Assembly: GCA_014764515.1 (NCBI GenBank)
Contig: JACXWD010000004.1
Coordinates: forward strand, 79,537-113,051
DNA: 33,515 nt
From: Candidatus Polarisedimenticola svalbardensis
GTDB lineage: Bacteria; Acidobacteriota; Polarisedimenticolia; Polarisedimenticolales; Polarisedimenticolaceae
Direction: 5' to 3'
The notes beneath the pieces are model-generated. The model ran no database searches and was not told the origin of the DNA. It worked only from the letters and a program-made list of their open reading frames with translations. Within the stretch, counting starts at the first letter, position 1; every line of letters starts with the position of its first letter. The translations under genes were made by a program, and so were the position numbers. Positions 25,394 through 33,515 of this stretch are shown one piece after another.

Positions 25394-26074
25394 ATGCAGG
25401 AATTCAGCTTGTTGTCGCCGGGCGCGCCGCTGTCGATCACGGATCTTTTGATCAATCTGGTCATCGGAGCGATCCTCGCAGGCGTCCTGAAGTGGCATTT
25501 CGGCAAATTCGCATCCACTCTTTCGAACCGCGGCGCTTTTGCCCAGGTGTTTCCGTTCATCCTGCTGACCACCATCCTGATCATCAGTGTGGTGAAATCG
25601 TCCCTGGCCCTCTCCCTGGGTCTGGTCGGCGCGCTGTCAATCGTCCGGTTCCGGACGCCGATCAAGGAACCGGAAGAGCTCGCCTACCTCTTCATGGCGA
25701 TCTCCGTAGGCCTTGGACTGGGTGCGGATCAGAGGGGGGCGACCATCGCGGCGGCCGCCGTCATTCTGGTCGTCGTCGCCTTGTATAAACGAGCCGGTCG
25801 GCGGATCGACCAGAAAAGCATGTTCCTGTCGGTGCGATACAGCGAGAAAAGCGGTGAGGGCAATTTCCTCAACTCGGTGAGCGAGATCCTGGGGAAGCAC
25901 ACCCTGTCGCAGGATATGCGCCGGGTCGACACGGCGGAAGGCCAGGTCGATGCGACATTCTTCGTGGACATCGAGCATGAAACCAGTCTGGTTCCGATGC
26001 TGGACGAGCTCAGGGTGGCATTCCCGGGAATTGATCTGACGTTCATCGATCAAAACCGCCTGCCAAGCGTCTAG
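25394..26074 (+). CDS. DUF4956 membrane protein
   Basis: 226 residues from ATG 25394 (a TTG two codons earlier is less likely; AGGA is 7 bases upstream). Three to four membrane helices fill the first 130 residues. The family hallmark LGLVGALSIVRFRTPIKEPE (about 77-96), followed by ELAYLFMAISVGLGLGA, is intact. The C-terminal 95 residues form a soluble domain ending IDLTFIDQNRLP. The biochemical function is unknown. DUF4956 genes commonly sit beside VTC-domain and CotH genes, as here, and a role as a membrane partner of polyphosphate synthesis or export is often assumed by context. The stop is 5 bases before the CotH gene. Confidence 0.87.
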   Translation: MQEFSLLSPGAPLSITDLLINLVIGAILAGVLKWHFGKFASTLSNRGAFAQVFPFILLTTILIISVVKSSLALSLGLVGALSIVRFRTPIKEPEELAYLFMAISVGLGLGADQRGATIAAAAVILVVVALYKRAGRRIDQKSMFLSVRYSEKSGEGNFLNSVSEILGKHTLSQDMRRVDTAEGQVDATFFVDIEHETSLVPMLDELRVAFPGIDLTFIDQNRLPSV

Positions 26075-26079
26075 AACCG

Positions 26080-28719
26080 ATGCTGATTCGTTCCCGAGAG
26101 AGTCAGCAGCGCATCCGGCTGCCGGGACGTCGACGTTATCGACTGATACTCCTCCTGGCGGTCCTGGCGTTGTGGTCCGGCCTGATGTTCGCGGCCGGAT
26201 TCGTCTTCCTCGATTTCATCCGGCCCAACCTCCAGTCACTGACCGGCCGCACTTCCGTCGCCTCCGCCGTTTCGGCGTTGGCCGGGGCGCCGGCCCGCTG
26301 GCTCGCCGCCGCCACTTCAGGGAGCGAACCCGAAAAGCTGATCCTGGACATTCCGTTCGAGAGCCTGCACCAGATCCACCAGAAGCGGGATGAGGCCCTG
26401 GCCCAGGGGCTGCTGGTGACCGGTTCCGATGATCTGGTGCGAGCCGAAATCCGACACGGAGATGAAACTCACCGTGTGCGGCTGCGGCTGAAAGGCGACC
26501 TCCCGGATCACCTGGAAACCGAGAAGTGGTCCCTTCGAATTCAGGTCCGCGGTGGCGATGCGATCCTGGGAATGAGGCGCTTTTCCATCCAGGCGCCTGA
26601 AACCCGTGGTTTCCAGGCCGAACCGCTGTTCCTGGAAGCGTTGCGGGATGAGGGCATCCTCGCGCCGCGCTACAGCTTCGTGGAGGTTGTGAGGAACGGC
26701 AAGGAACTGGGCCTTATGGCCCTGGAGGAGCATTTCAGCAAGGAACTGCTTGAATCCCAGGACCGCCGCGAAGGGGTCGTCCTGAAGTTCGATGAAACCC
26801 TGTTCTGGGAAAACATGCTGCTCAACGACGCCCACGGACCTTACGAGAACTACAAAACGGCAACCATTTCGGCGTTCCAGACCAGCCGGATCGTCAAGAA
26901 CCCGATACTGGCATCCGACTACCTTGAAGCGCGAGCACTGCTCCGGGGTTTTGTGGACGGGCACCTGCCGGCCTCCGACGTGTTCGATGAAAAGCTGCTG
27001 GGCCGCTTCCTGGCCCTCTCCGAAATCTGGGGCTCCATCCACGCCGTTCGCTGGCACAATCTGCGGCTGTACTACAACCCGGTAGACCGGGAACTGGAGC
27101 CGATCGGGTTCGACGCGAATCTCCAGGCCCATCACATCGACCGCAATCTTCTTATCGGGAATGAGCCGATCTGCCGCAGCTTCCTGGCGGACCCTCGTGT
27201 CCGGTCCGAGTTCATCAGCTCTTTGCAGCGGTTGACAGGCCAGGTCCTGGACGGAACGCTGATCAGCCGCTGGCAGGATCGGGAGAAGCGCTATCTTCAT
27301 ATACTGAACCGGGAGTATCCGGTTCGGGCGCCCATCGATTTCGATCCGATCGTCCGGCGGGCAGAAGCTCTGCAACCGCTTACGATGGACGCCCTGTTCG
27401 GATTCGGCAACGCTCTTCATACTGCCGACACCCGGTATCCGGAGGTCGTATACGCCAGGCTGATCCAAACCGGGGAAGGGCATTATCTGGAACTCGCCAA
27501 CGCCTTGCCTGTGCAGGTTTCCGTCGGTGACATCCGGATTCGCCTGGAGACGGAAATCCTGGTCCTGCCGGACAGCTTCGTTTTGGCGCCCACACCGTTC
27601 GGCGACCATCCGGCCCGCCACCGGGTGGAACTTCCGGTACGATCCGATGACCCGCGGCCACTGCTGATTGAAGGCGCCGCGTCCATCCCCGGGCAGGCTC
27701 AACCGTACCGATTCATCGCCGAACAATATCCGGAAGCGACTGTTTCCCTGTCCGTCCCGAATCCAACTGCGGAAGAACTGCTTGCCGGCCACGACATGCT
27801 GGCGTTCGACGACAGCACCGGCATGTTCCACGTCGGCCCCGGCGACTACGAGGTCCGCCGGCCCCTGATCCTGCCCCGGGACACCGGACTCCGTATCGAG
27901 GCGGGCACGACCCTGCGATTCGGCTCCGAAAGCGCCGTTCTGATCCGTGGCGCCGTGATCATGGCCGGCACCGAAGCCGATCCGGTCATCCTCAAACCAG
28001 CCGGAACCGTTGAAGACGGATGGCCCGGCATACTCGTTCTTGGTGAAGGCGCCAGTTCCAGCCTGGCCTGGGTGCAGGTCGAGAACACCACCGGATTCCG
28101 TCTGGGTGGATGGACAATGACCGGAGGGTTAACCTTCCACGACAGCCGGGTCGATCTCGATCATGTCTCTTTTCTCGGCACCGCCGCCGAGGACGCCCTG
28201 AATACGATCCGGAGCAACTTTACGCTCACCGGCTGCGATTTTTCGGATACCCACTCCGATGCCTTTGACGGTGACTTTTCAGACGGCACGATTTCAGGCG
28301 GCACCCTCCAGCGCATCGGAGGCGATGCCATCGACTTCAGCGGATCCAACATCGAGGTGGATGGGACGATCTTTCGGGAAATCCGGGACAAGGCGATTTC
28401 CGTCGGTGAAGCCAGTGTTCTCTCCGCGGACAATACCCGCATCGAGAACGCAGGCACCGGCGTGGTCAGCAAGGATCGCTCAACTACCACGATCAGGAAT
28501 TGCACCATGACCGGCATCGTCCATGTCGGACTTATGGCTTACGTCAAGAAGCCCGAGTACGGCCCGGCCGAGCTTGTAGCCGACAAGGTCGTGATTTCCG
28601 GCGCCGGCGAGCCGGCTCTCGCCCAGACCGGCAGCAGAGTTGTTGTGGACGGACAGGAGATCACGGCGGAAGAGCTGGACGTGGACGCCCTGTACGAACA
28701 GGGGTACATGAAGAAATGA
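26080..28719 (+). CDS. Membrane-anchored CotH-like protein with C-terminal beta-helix
   Basis: 879 residues with a single N-terminal membrane helix (about 21-45) and the rest presumably periplasmic. Residues about 85-440 resemble the CotH kinase family: LRLKGDLPDHLETEKWSLRI, MRRFSIQAPETRGF, a long ALEEHFSKELL segment with GVVLKFDE, and IGFDANLQAHH, where the Asp may stand for the metal-binding Asp of CotH. The canonical WDxDxxFG motif is not obvious, so kinase activity is doubtful. Residues about 590-850 are a right-handed parallel beta-helix with repeats such as GTEADPVIL, SDAFDGDFSDG and GGDAIDFSG. CotH proteins phosphorylate spore-coat proteins in Bacillus, but their role in Gram-negatives is unknown. 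It ends in an ATGA overlap with the VTC gene, so the two are co-translated. Confidence 0.8.
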   Translation: MLIRSRESQQRIRLPGRRRYRLILLLAVLALWSGLMFAAGFVFLDFIRPNLQSLTGRTSVASAVSALAGAPARWLAAATSGSEPEKLILDIPFESLHQIHQKRDEALAQGLLVTGSDDLVRAEIRHGDETHRVRLRLKGDLPDHLETEKWSLRIQVRGGDAILGMRRFSIQAPETRGFQAEPLFLEALRDEGILAPRYSFVEVVRNGKELGLMALEEHFSKELLESQDRREGVVLKFDETLFWENMLLNDAHGPYENYKTATISAFQTSRIVKNPILASDYLEARALLRGFVDGHLPASDVFDEKLLGRFLALSEIWGSIHAVRWHNLRLYYNPVDRELEPIGFDANLQAHHIDRNLLIGNEPICRSFLADPRVRSEFISSLQRLTGQVLDGTLISRWQDREKRYLHILNREYPVRAPIDFDPIVRRAEALQPLTMDALFGFGNALHTADTRYPEVVYARLIQTGEGHYLELANALPVQVSVGDIRIRLETEILVLPDSFVLAPTPFGDHPARHRVELPVRSDDPRPLLIEGAASIPGQAQPYRFIAEQYPEATVSLSVPNPTAEELLAGHDMLAFDDSTGMFHVGPGDYEVRRPLILPRDTGLRIEAGTTLRFGSESAVLIRGAVIMAGTEADPVILKPAGTVEDGWPGILVLGEGASSSLAWVQVENTTGFRLGGWTMTGGLTFHDSRVDLDHVSFLGTAAEDALNTIRSNFTLTGCDFSDTHSDAFDGDFSDGTISGGTLQRIGGDAIDFSGSNIEVDGTIFREIRDKAISVGEASVLSADNTRIENAGTGVVSKDRSTTTIRNCTMTGIVHVGLMAYVKKPEYGPAELVADKVVISGAGEPALAQTGSRVVVDGQEITAEELDVDALYEQGYMKK

Positions 28720-29405
28720 CGATCCCCCTGGATGATCTTCGGTACGAGATCAAATTTGTCGTTCCCCGTCCTGAAGCGTACAGGATGCATGGATGGCTCA
28801 AGACCCATGCCGAGGGTTTCCGTGTGGCCTATCCTCCCCGGAAGGTCAACAACGTCTATTTCGACAATTTCGACCTGGCGACCTACGACGAGAACCTGTC
28901 GGGTGTCAGCGAACGGACCAAGATCCGGCTTCGGTGGTACGGCATCGACAAGGAACTCCTGGATGGCCGTCTCGAACTGAAGCAGAAGAAGAACCGCCTG
29001 GGCTGGAAGACGACTTTCAAGGTTCAGGGCCTGCCGTTCATCGGGCGCACCTGGCAGCAGATCGGACGTGATTTGCGGGAACTCCTTCCTATGGAGGCCC
29101 AGAGGTGGCTCGACCTTCATCCCGAGCCGGTGATCATCAACCGCTACGAGCGGGAATACTACGTCTCCCGTGACGGGCAGGTGCGCATCACTCTCGACAC
29201 CGGTCTGACAGTGCTGGATCAACGCCTGGCCCGCAGCCCCAACCGCACCGCCAGGACCAACCTGCCGGATGTGATGATCGTGGAGGCCAAAGCGGTGGAC
29301 AGGGCGTTTCGCGAGCTGGGACGGGTCGTCTCCGACATCCCGGTTCGCGTCGGACGATTCTCCAAGTACGTCAACGGGTTGCAGACGATCCTGACATCAT
29401 CCTGA
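28716..29405 (+). CDS. VTC-domain protein (polyphosphate polymerase fold)
   Basis: 229 residues from ATG 28716 (ATGA overlap); the frame is open upstream inside the CotH gene but without a ribosome site. The tunnel-fold motifs are all present: YEIKFVV with Glu11/Lys13, the basic strand RTKIRLRWYG (Arg67, Lys69, Arg71, Arg73), LELKQKK (Glu87, Lys89), YEREYY with Arg146, RITLDTG with Arg157/Asp161, VEAKA (Glu190, Lys192) and RFSKYVNG (Lys217). In yeast Vtc4 this domain makes polyphosphate from ATP inside a basic tunnel. It has no membrane segment, so it presumably works at the inner face with DUF4956. It converges with the EamA gene and overlaps its 3' end by 9 bases. Confidence 0.88.
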   Translation: MTIPLDDLRYEIKFVVPRPEAYRMHGWLKTHAEGFRVAYPPRKVNNVYFDNFDLATYDENLSGVSERTKIRLRWYGIDKELLDGRLELKQKKNRLGWKTTFKVQGLPFIGRTWQQIGRDLRELLPMEAQRWLDLHPEPVIINRYEREYYVSRDGQVRITLDTGLTVLDQRLARSPNRTARTNLPDVMIVEAKAVDRAFRELGRVVSDIPVRVGRFSKYVNGLQTILTSS

Positions 29406-30278
29406 TTGTCTTGCGCCGGTGGCTTTCTTTCGAAACGCCCACCACACTCCCAGCAGTACAAGTCCTCCGCCAACGGCGGTAAACGGGCCGAACGGCTCAT
29501 GCAGGTACGGCACTGCCAGAGCGGTAGTGGCCAGCGGCTCAAGGTATAGATAGATCCCGGCCCTGGAGGCGCCCAGGGCGGCCACTCCCCGTTGCCAGAA
29601 CAGATGTGCGGCGGCCGTCCCCAGAATCCCCAGGAACAACAGCGCCACAACCGCTTCGGCAGGCAGGTCGAGCCACCGGGCCGGTTCGGAACGGATGGAG
29701 GTCCAGGCCGTCATCACCACCGCAGCGGGGATCATCAGCAACAGGGTCACCACCAGCGGATCCCTCCGGCGGGTCAGGTCCCGGGTGGCGATGGTGAACA
29801 GCGCCCAGGTGTGGCAGGAAGCGAGGATGAGCCAGTCTCCGGTGCTCTTGAGCCAGGCCAGGTCTCCTATCCGCCCCCGGGAAACCAGGAGGACGATCCC
29901 CAGTGTGGCGATAGCGATACCGGCGATCTCCCGCTTCCCGAGCCTCTCGCCCAGGATCAGGAACGACAACAGCGCCATGACCAGCGGTATGGCGGCGATG
30001 ATCCACCCAGTATTGGTGGCCGAAGTACTCTTCAACCCGGTGATCTGAACCAGGAAGTGAGCGGTCAGCAGGCCGGAACCGGCCAGCAGCGGACCGAGCT
30101 CCCGGCGTGATACGGACAGTCGCTTCTTCCGGGCAAAAGCGATCACGGCCAGAACGGGGATGGCGATCCAGAGTCTGAACGTCAGGACTTCCGCCGGGGT
30201 CAGAAACTGCAGACAGACCCGCGTCGCGACGAAGGTCCAGCCCCAGATGATGACGGAAGCGAGCAGATCCAACCGCAA
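29397..30278 (-). CDS. EamA/DMT-family transporter
   Basis: 293 residues if TTG 30278 is used; it has AGGGGGG about 8 bases upstream and no ATG or GTG fits. The frame is open far upstream (to 30758), but that part is antisense to the heme lipoprotein gene and has no membrane character. Ten predicted helices fall in two EamA repeats: the first from IIWGWTFVATR, with TSATNTGWIIAAIPLVMALLS when split at its helix ends, and the second from DWLILASCHTWALFTIATRDL. The family exports amino acids, metabolites or drugs, but the substrate is unknown. It is transcribed away from the heme lipoprotein, with about 45 bases between starts. Confidence 0.85.
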   Translation of the reverse strand: MRLDLLASVIIWGWTFVATRVCLQFLTPAEVLTFRLWIAIPVLAVIAFARKKRLSVSRRELGPLLAGSGLLTAHFLVQITGLKSTSATNTGWIIAAIPLVMALLSFLILGERLGKREIAGIAIATLGIVLLVSRGRIGDLAWLKSTGDWLILASCHTWALFTIATRDLTRRRDPLVVTLLLMIPAAVVMTAWTSIRSEPARWLDLPAEAVVALLFLGILGTAAAHLFWQRGVAALGASRAGIYLYLEPLATTALAVPYLHEPFGPFTAVGGGLVLLGVWWAFRKKATGARQSG

Positions 30279-30323
30279 CAGGCCACCCCCCCTGGATCCG
30301 GACGAAAGGGGTACAATAATGCC

Positions 30324-30887
30324 ATGATGCAAAGACAATCGCTCGCCGCGCTTCTTTCGCTGGCATGCCTTCTCACCGGCTGCGCCGGACAGGACAGCTC
30401 CCCCGAGATACAACAGGAAACAGTCCTGCAGGCGTCGAACCTGGCGGCCGGGTTCAAGGCCACCCTCATGGCGACCCTCATGGAAGGGTTGGCCGACGGT
30501 CCCGAACAGGCGATCGGGGCCTGTGCCGTTCGTGCGCCGGAACTTGCGGCGGAGTACTCGAGAGACGGCATCCGGATCGGACGGACCGCCCTGCGGCTGC
30601 GGAACCCGGCCAACGCGCCGGAACCGTGGCTGGAACCGCTCCTCGAGGAGTACCTTGCGGCCGGACCGGGTGCAGGGCCGCAGGCGGTGCGGATCGACGC
30701 CTCCACAGTCGGCTACGTGGAGCCGTTGTACGTCGGGAGGCCTTGCCTGACCTGCCATGGCGAGATCATCGCCGAGGAGGTGCGGGATCAGATCGAGGCA
30801 GCGTACCCGGAGGACGACTCAGTCGGTTTCCGGGAGGGCGACTTTCGCGGCCTGCTGTGGGTGACAATCAACGAAGACGGGGTCTGA
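30324..30887 (+). CDS. Heme lipoprotein with DUF3365 (Tll0287-like) domain
   Basis: 187 residues. The lipobox LTGC places the lipid on Cys20. The mature part matches the Tll0287-like heme domain: a helix with GLADGPEQAIGAC, then DGIRIGRTALRLRNPANAPEPW when divided at the Arg-Asn turn, and one c-type heme motif CLTCH (141-145) in a VEPLYVGRPC context. This fold is a PAS-like heme sensor or single-heme cytochrome of the periplasm. Members usually end in a further strand, whereas here the protein stops at NEDGV because a TGA lies inside a palindromic repeat. The 3' end overlaps the convergent RND gene by 69 bases. The ribosome site AAAGGGG is about 12 bases from the ATG, rather far. Confidence 0.8.
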   Translation: MMQRQSLAALLSLACLLTGCAGQDSSPEIQQETVLQASNLAAGFKATLMATLMEGLADGPEQAIGACAVRAPELAAEYSRDGIRIGRTALRLRNPANAPEPWLEPLLEEYLAAGPGAGPQAVRIDASTVGYVEPLYVGRPCLTCHGEIIAEEVRDQIEAAYPEDDSVGFREGDFRGLLWVTINEDGV

Positions 30888-33515
30888 CTTTAGTCTGACC
30901 CCTTTCCCCAGTGACCTCTTCATCGTCTCTGCCAGCACCTCGCGGGCGTCGTCGAAGAAGGTATAGAACACCGGAACCACCAGCAGGGTCAGAAGAGTGG
31001 CCGTGGTCATGCCGCCGATCAGGGTCATGCTGAAGCTGGTGTAGCTCAACCCGTCGTCGCCTCCCCCGCTGCCTGCAAGTGCAAGTGGGATCATGCCGCC
31101 GATGGTGGTGATGGCGGTCATCATGATCGGCCGGAAGCGCCTGTCCGTTGCCTGTGCCAGGGCTTCGGTCCGGGACATCCCGCCGGCGCGCAGCCGGTTC
31201 ACATAGTCAATCAGGACGATCCCGTTGTTCACCACCACGCCGATCAGCAGGACGATCCCGACGATCCCCAGCATGTCCAGATCCTTGCCGGCGGCAAAGT
31301 GCATCCAGTAGACCCCGATGATGGACAGCGGGATGGTCAGGATGATGGACAGGGGCAGGATGAAACTCTCGAACAGAAATCCCATGAGCAGATAGATGAA
31401 GACCACCGACAGCAGGGCCGCAAAAAACATGGCGCCGACGTCATCGTTGAAGGAGATCCTGGTGACGTTGGCCCCCAGGGTCACGCCCTCGGGGAGGTCG
31501 ATCCTGGAGGACAAAGACGCCAGACGGGCGGTGGTCTCTTCCTCCGTCCCATCTTCAAGCTCAAGAGTAATCCGGCGCAGAGCGCGCTTGTCCAGGCGGA
31601 AAATACGATTGCGGGCCGGCAGGAAAGTGGCGTCGGTCACAGCGGACAGCGGCATGGCGCCGCCGGTCTGGGTCGGAACCATGAAATTTTCCAGGTTGCT
31701 CAGGTTCTCCCGATCCTCTTCCTGGAAACGGATCCGGACCGGTATCTCCTTGCCGTCATCGTAGTATTTCGGCAGGTCGGCGCCCCTCAGGGCGTATCCG
31801 ACCACGCCGGCAACGACCTGGGGGTTGACCTGGTAGCGCTGGGCCAGTTCCCTGTCCACCACCAGACCGAGTTCATTGGGGGGAGGATCAGACCGGCGCT
31901 GCAGCCCGAGAACGCCATCGATCTGGAGGAACATCTTTTCGAGATTCTGCGCCGTCTCCTCCAGGATATCGATATCTTCGCCGTACAGCATGACCGGGTA
32001 GGTTGCGATGCTGTTTTCATCTTCGGTTTCGCTTTCCTGACCGGTAAACACTTCCATACCGGGAATGACGTGCAGTTCCTCCTTGACCCTCTCCGTCGCT
32101 TCCCGGGCCGTGATTTTCACCGAATGCGGGTTATCGAACCATCCATGAAGTTCGCCGCCTTCCTCATCGTGAGACAGGAACCAGCCTTCAAGGCCCAGTT
32201 CCTCCTGCATACCCTCGATGGTCTGCTCCGCACCAAGGAACCAGGTTTCAGCCTCTTCCAGGGTGGAGCCGGGCGGCATCTCGACATACAGGGAAAACCC
32301 CCCGGCTTCCTCGTCCTGGCTCTCGACTACCTTCACTTCCTTCATGGGCAGGGCGGCGGTTATGACGAACACCACCAGCAGCGAGATAACCAGATCCAGG
32401 CGACGGGCCAGGAAGAAGGCGAGCATCCGGTTGTAGTTTCGGTTCAGGCGTCCGAACACGCCATCGTAGATCCGGCGCATGATGCCGTTGAGTCGTTCAT
32501 GGAACCTGAGGAACAGGACCGTTCCGCGGCCCGGCTCCGCAGCGGTGCGGGCGGCGGCGGCGGCCGGCAGGGTCAGGTAGACGCACAGCGGGATGAACAC
32601 CAGCGCCACCAGCAGTGATGCGGCCAGGGATACACAGACCGGGATCGCCAACCGGGTCAGGAAGAACTGTCCCGGGCCTTCCACCAGGGAGACCGGCAGG
32701 AACACCACGATGGTGGTCAGCGTAGACATGGTGATGGCCAGGGCGACTTCTCCGGCGCCGTGGATGCATGCGTCCCGCCGATCGGCCCCGCCACGGTGCA
32801 GCCGGAAAATATTTTCCGCCACTACCACCGAGTTGTCCACCAGGAGCCCGACACACAGCATCAGCCCCAGCAACGTCAGGAAGTTCAACGTCTCCCCTGC
32901 AAAGAACATCACCGTCAAACCGATCAACAGGCTCAGGGGAATGGACAGGGAGACGATCAGTGTCATGCGGAAACGGCGCAGGAACAGGAACAGGACCATG
33001 CCGGCGATGATCCCGCCGATCATACCGCTTTGCAGCATGGTGGCGAGAGACTCCTCGATGACCGCCCCCTGGTTGAACAGGACGATCGATTCGAAACCGC
33101 TCAGGCGAGGATCGGATTTCATCCGCTCAACCTGGGCCACCAGCTTGCGGCAGACTTCCGTCGCGTTGGCGTCGCCCTCTTTCATGACCACCAGGGCGAA
33201 CGCCGGCTCGCTCATGGCGCGAGCCCGGTAATCCTTTTCCTCTTCCTCGTAGCGGATGGTGGCGATATCTCCGAGACGGACCGACGGACCGACCATGCGC
33301 TGTCTCAACGCGTCCACCGAGTCGTACCGGGCGATGGAGCGCAACGCCAGCTTGTTGGCTCCTTCCAGAACCGTGCCGCTGGACATGGTGAAATTGTCGC
33401 CGCCCAGGTCCTGGGCCAGCTGGTAGATGTTCAGACCGGAGGCCGCCACCTTCCTGCGATCCAGCTCGATGAGGATTTCCTTTTCTTCCATCCCGTCGAG
33501 CTGGATATTGGCCAC
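30819..33515 (-). CDS. RND transporter, inner-membrane subunit (HAE1/AcrB-like), N-terminus outside the window
   Basis: 898 residues are visible; about 150 N-terminal residues lie beyond the right end. Helix 4 carries the proton-relay Asp in GLMLCVGLLVDNSVVVAENI, and the duplicated second half carries GVVVNNGIVLIDYVNRLRAGG without it. Large periplasmic loops follow helices 1 and 7 (the second begins VVESQDEEAGGFSLYVEMPPG when split at Gly-Gly). The helix-rich ending TTATLLTLLVVPVFYTFF is typical. Together with an adaptor and TolC it would export hydrophobic compounds or lipids. The last 35 or so residues after FDDAREVLAETM are unusual, highly charged, run through a palindromic repeat and continue antisense to the heme lipoprotein gene, suggesting loss of the original stop. 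Confidence 0.9.
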   Translation of the reverse strand: MANIQLDGMEEKEILIELDRRKVAASGLNIYQLAQDLGGDNFTMSSGTVLEGANKLALRSIARYDSVDALRQRMVGPSVRLGDIATIRYEEEEKDYRARAMSEPAFALVVMKEGDANATEVCRKLVAQVERMKSDPRLSGFESIVLFNQGAVIEESLATMLQSGMIGGIIAGMVLFLFLRRFRMTLIVSLSIPLSLLIGLTVMFFAGETLNFLTLLGLMLCVGLLVDNSVVVAENIFRLHRGGADRRDACIHGAGEVALAITMSTLTTIVVFLPVSLVEGPGQFFLTRLAIPVCVSLAASLLVALVFIPLCVYLTLPAAAAARTAAEPGRGTVLFLRFHERLNGIMRRIYDGVFGRLNRNYNRMLAFFLARRLDLVISLLVVFVITAALPMKEVKVVESQDEEAGGFSLYVEMPPGSTLEEAETWFLGAEQTIEGMQEELGLEGWFLSHDEEGGELHGWFDNPHSVKITAREATERVKEELHVIPGMEVFTGQESETEDENSIATYPVMLYGEDIDILEETAQNLEKMFLQIDGVLGLQRRSDPPPNELGLVVDRELAQRYQVNPQVVAGVVGYALRGADLPKYYDDGKEIPVRIRFQEEDRENLSNLENFMVPTQTGGAMPLSAVTDATFLPARNRIFRLDKRALRRITLELEDGTEEETTARLASLSSRIDLPEGVTLGANVTRISFNDDVGAMFFAALLSVVFIYLLMGFLFESFILPLSIILTIPLSIIGVYWMHFAAGKDLDMLGIVGIVLLIGVVVNNGIVLIDYVNRLRAGGMSRTEALAQATDRRFRPIMMTAITTIGGMIPLALAGSGGGDDGLSYTSFSMTLIGGMTTATLLTLLVVPVFYTFFDDAREVLAETMKRSLGKGVRLKSDPVFVDCHPQQAAKVALPETD
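30879..30902. repeat. 24-base palindromic repeat or hairpin between converging genes
   Basis: GGGGTCTGAC (30879-30888) and GTCTGACCCC (30893-30902) flank TTTA. The stem is 6 bp, a T-T mismatch and 3 bp with a four-base loop; read as a direct repeat, GTCTGAC occurs twice. The form resembles short dispersed REP-like palindromes with GGGGTC/GACCCC ends, and it may also serve as a bidirectional terminator. Its TGA is the stop of the heme lipoprotein, and on the other strand it is translated as part of the RND tail. Confidence 0.55.

Noticed and set aside
30279-30758. N-terminal extension of the EamA transporter
   Set aside because: The extension is antisense to the heme lipoprotein, has no membrane helices, and EamA proteins are normally about 290-300 residues.

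Overview
The window is a GC-rich, densely coded stretch of a Gram-negative bacterial chromosome. Cell envelope: many proteins have Sec signal peptides, and there are lipoproteins, an outer-membrane barrel and an RND pump. Genes are mostly separated by under 50 bases or overlap by 4, and no stretch over 300 bases lacks a gene. The mix (c-type cytochromes with dozens of hemes, an NtrC-type regulator, ApaG, AmpG-like permease, DUF697) fits Desulfuromonadota (Geobacter relatives) or Pseudomonadota. I cannot fix the lineage from the sequence. No tRNA, rRNA, insertion sequence or CRISPR array was seen.

Region 1 (about 40-14463, + strand) is the main find: a nine-gene operon that looks like a complete production line for an OmcS-type extracellular cytochrome nanowire. 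In order it encodes an outer-membrane beta-barrel with an embedded discoidin-like domain, a small lipoprotein and a tandem CsgG/TolB-like periplasmic protein, a double-parvulin prolyl isomerase, a 26-heme and a 16-heme doubled-CXXCH cytochrome, two NHL beta-propellers, and finally a hexaheme cytochrome. That last protein matches OmcS of Geobacter sulfurreducens (compared from memory) at the mature N-terminus, around all six hemes, and at His16, which in OmcS filaments ligates a heme of the next subunit. The set of parts matches the published omcS-companion (osc) cluster: isomerase chaperone OscH, channel-like OscEFG, propeller OscD. Six of the eight junctions are translationally coupled overlaps. 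A PAS histidine kinase and an NtrC-family sigma54 activator follow directly and are the obvious candidate regulators.

Region 2 (14466-17730, - strand) holds a TlpA/ResA-like thioredoxin and a double M16 zinc peptidase, transcribed towards the regulators. Region 3 (17765-24542, +) holds an AmpG-like permease, a DUF697 membrane protein, a CopA-type copper ATPase with an extra C-terminal HMA domain, ApaG and a membrane polyferredoxin of NapH/CcoG type. A GTGA-N6-TCAC palindrome precedes the polyferredoxin.

Region 4 (24578-29405, +) holds a methyltransferase, then a three-gene set DUF4956 - CotH/beta-helix - VTC-domain protein behind a good sigma70-like promoter. Region 5 (29397-33515) holds an EamA exporter (-), a heme lipoprotein of the DUF3365/Tll0287 type (+) and the C-terminal 898 residues of an RND transporter (-). 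The last two converge and overlap across a small palindromic repeat that appears to have rewritten both gene ends.
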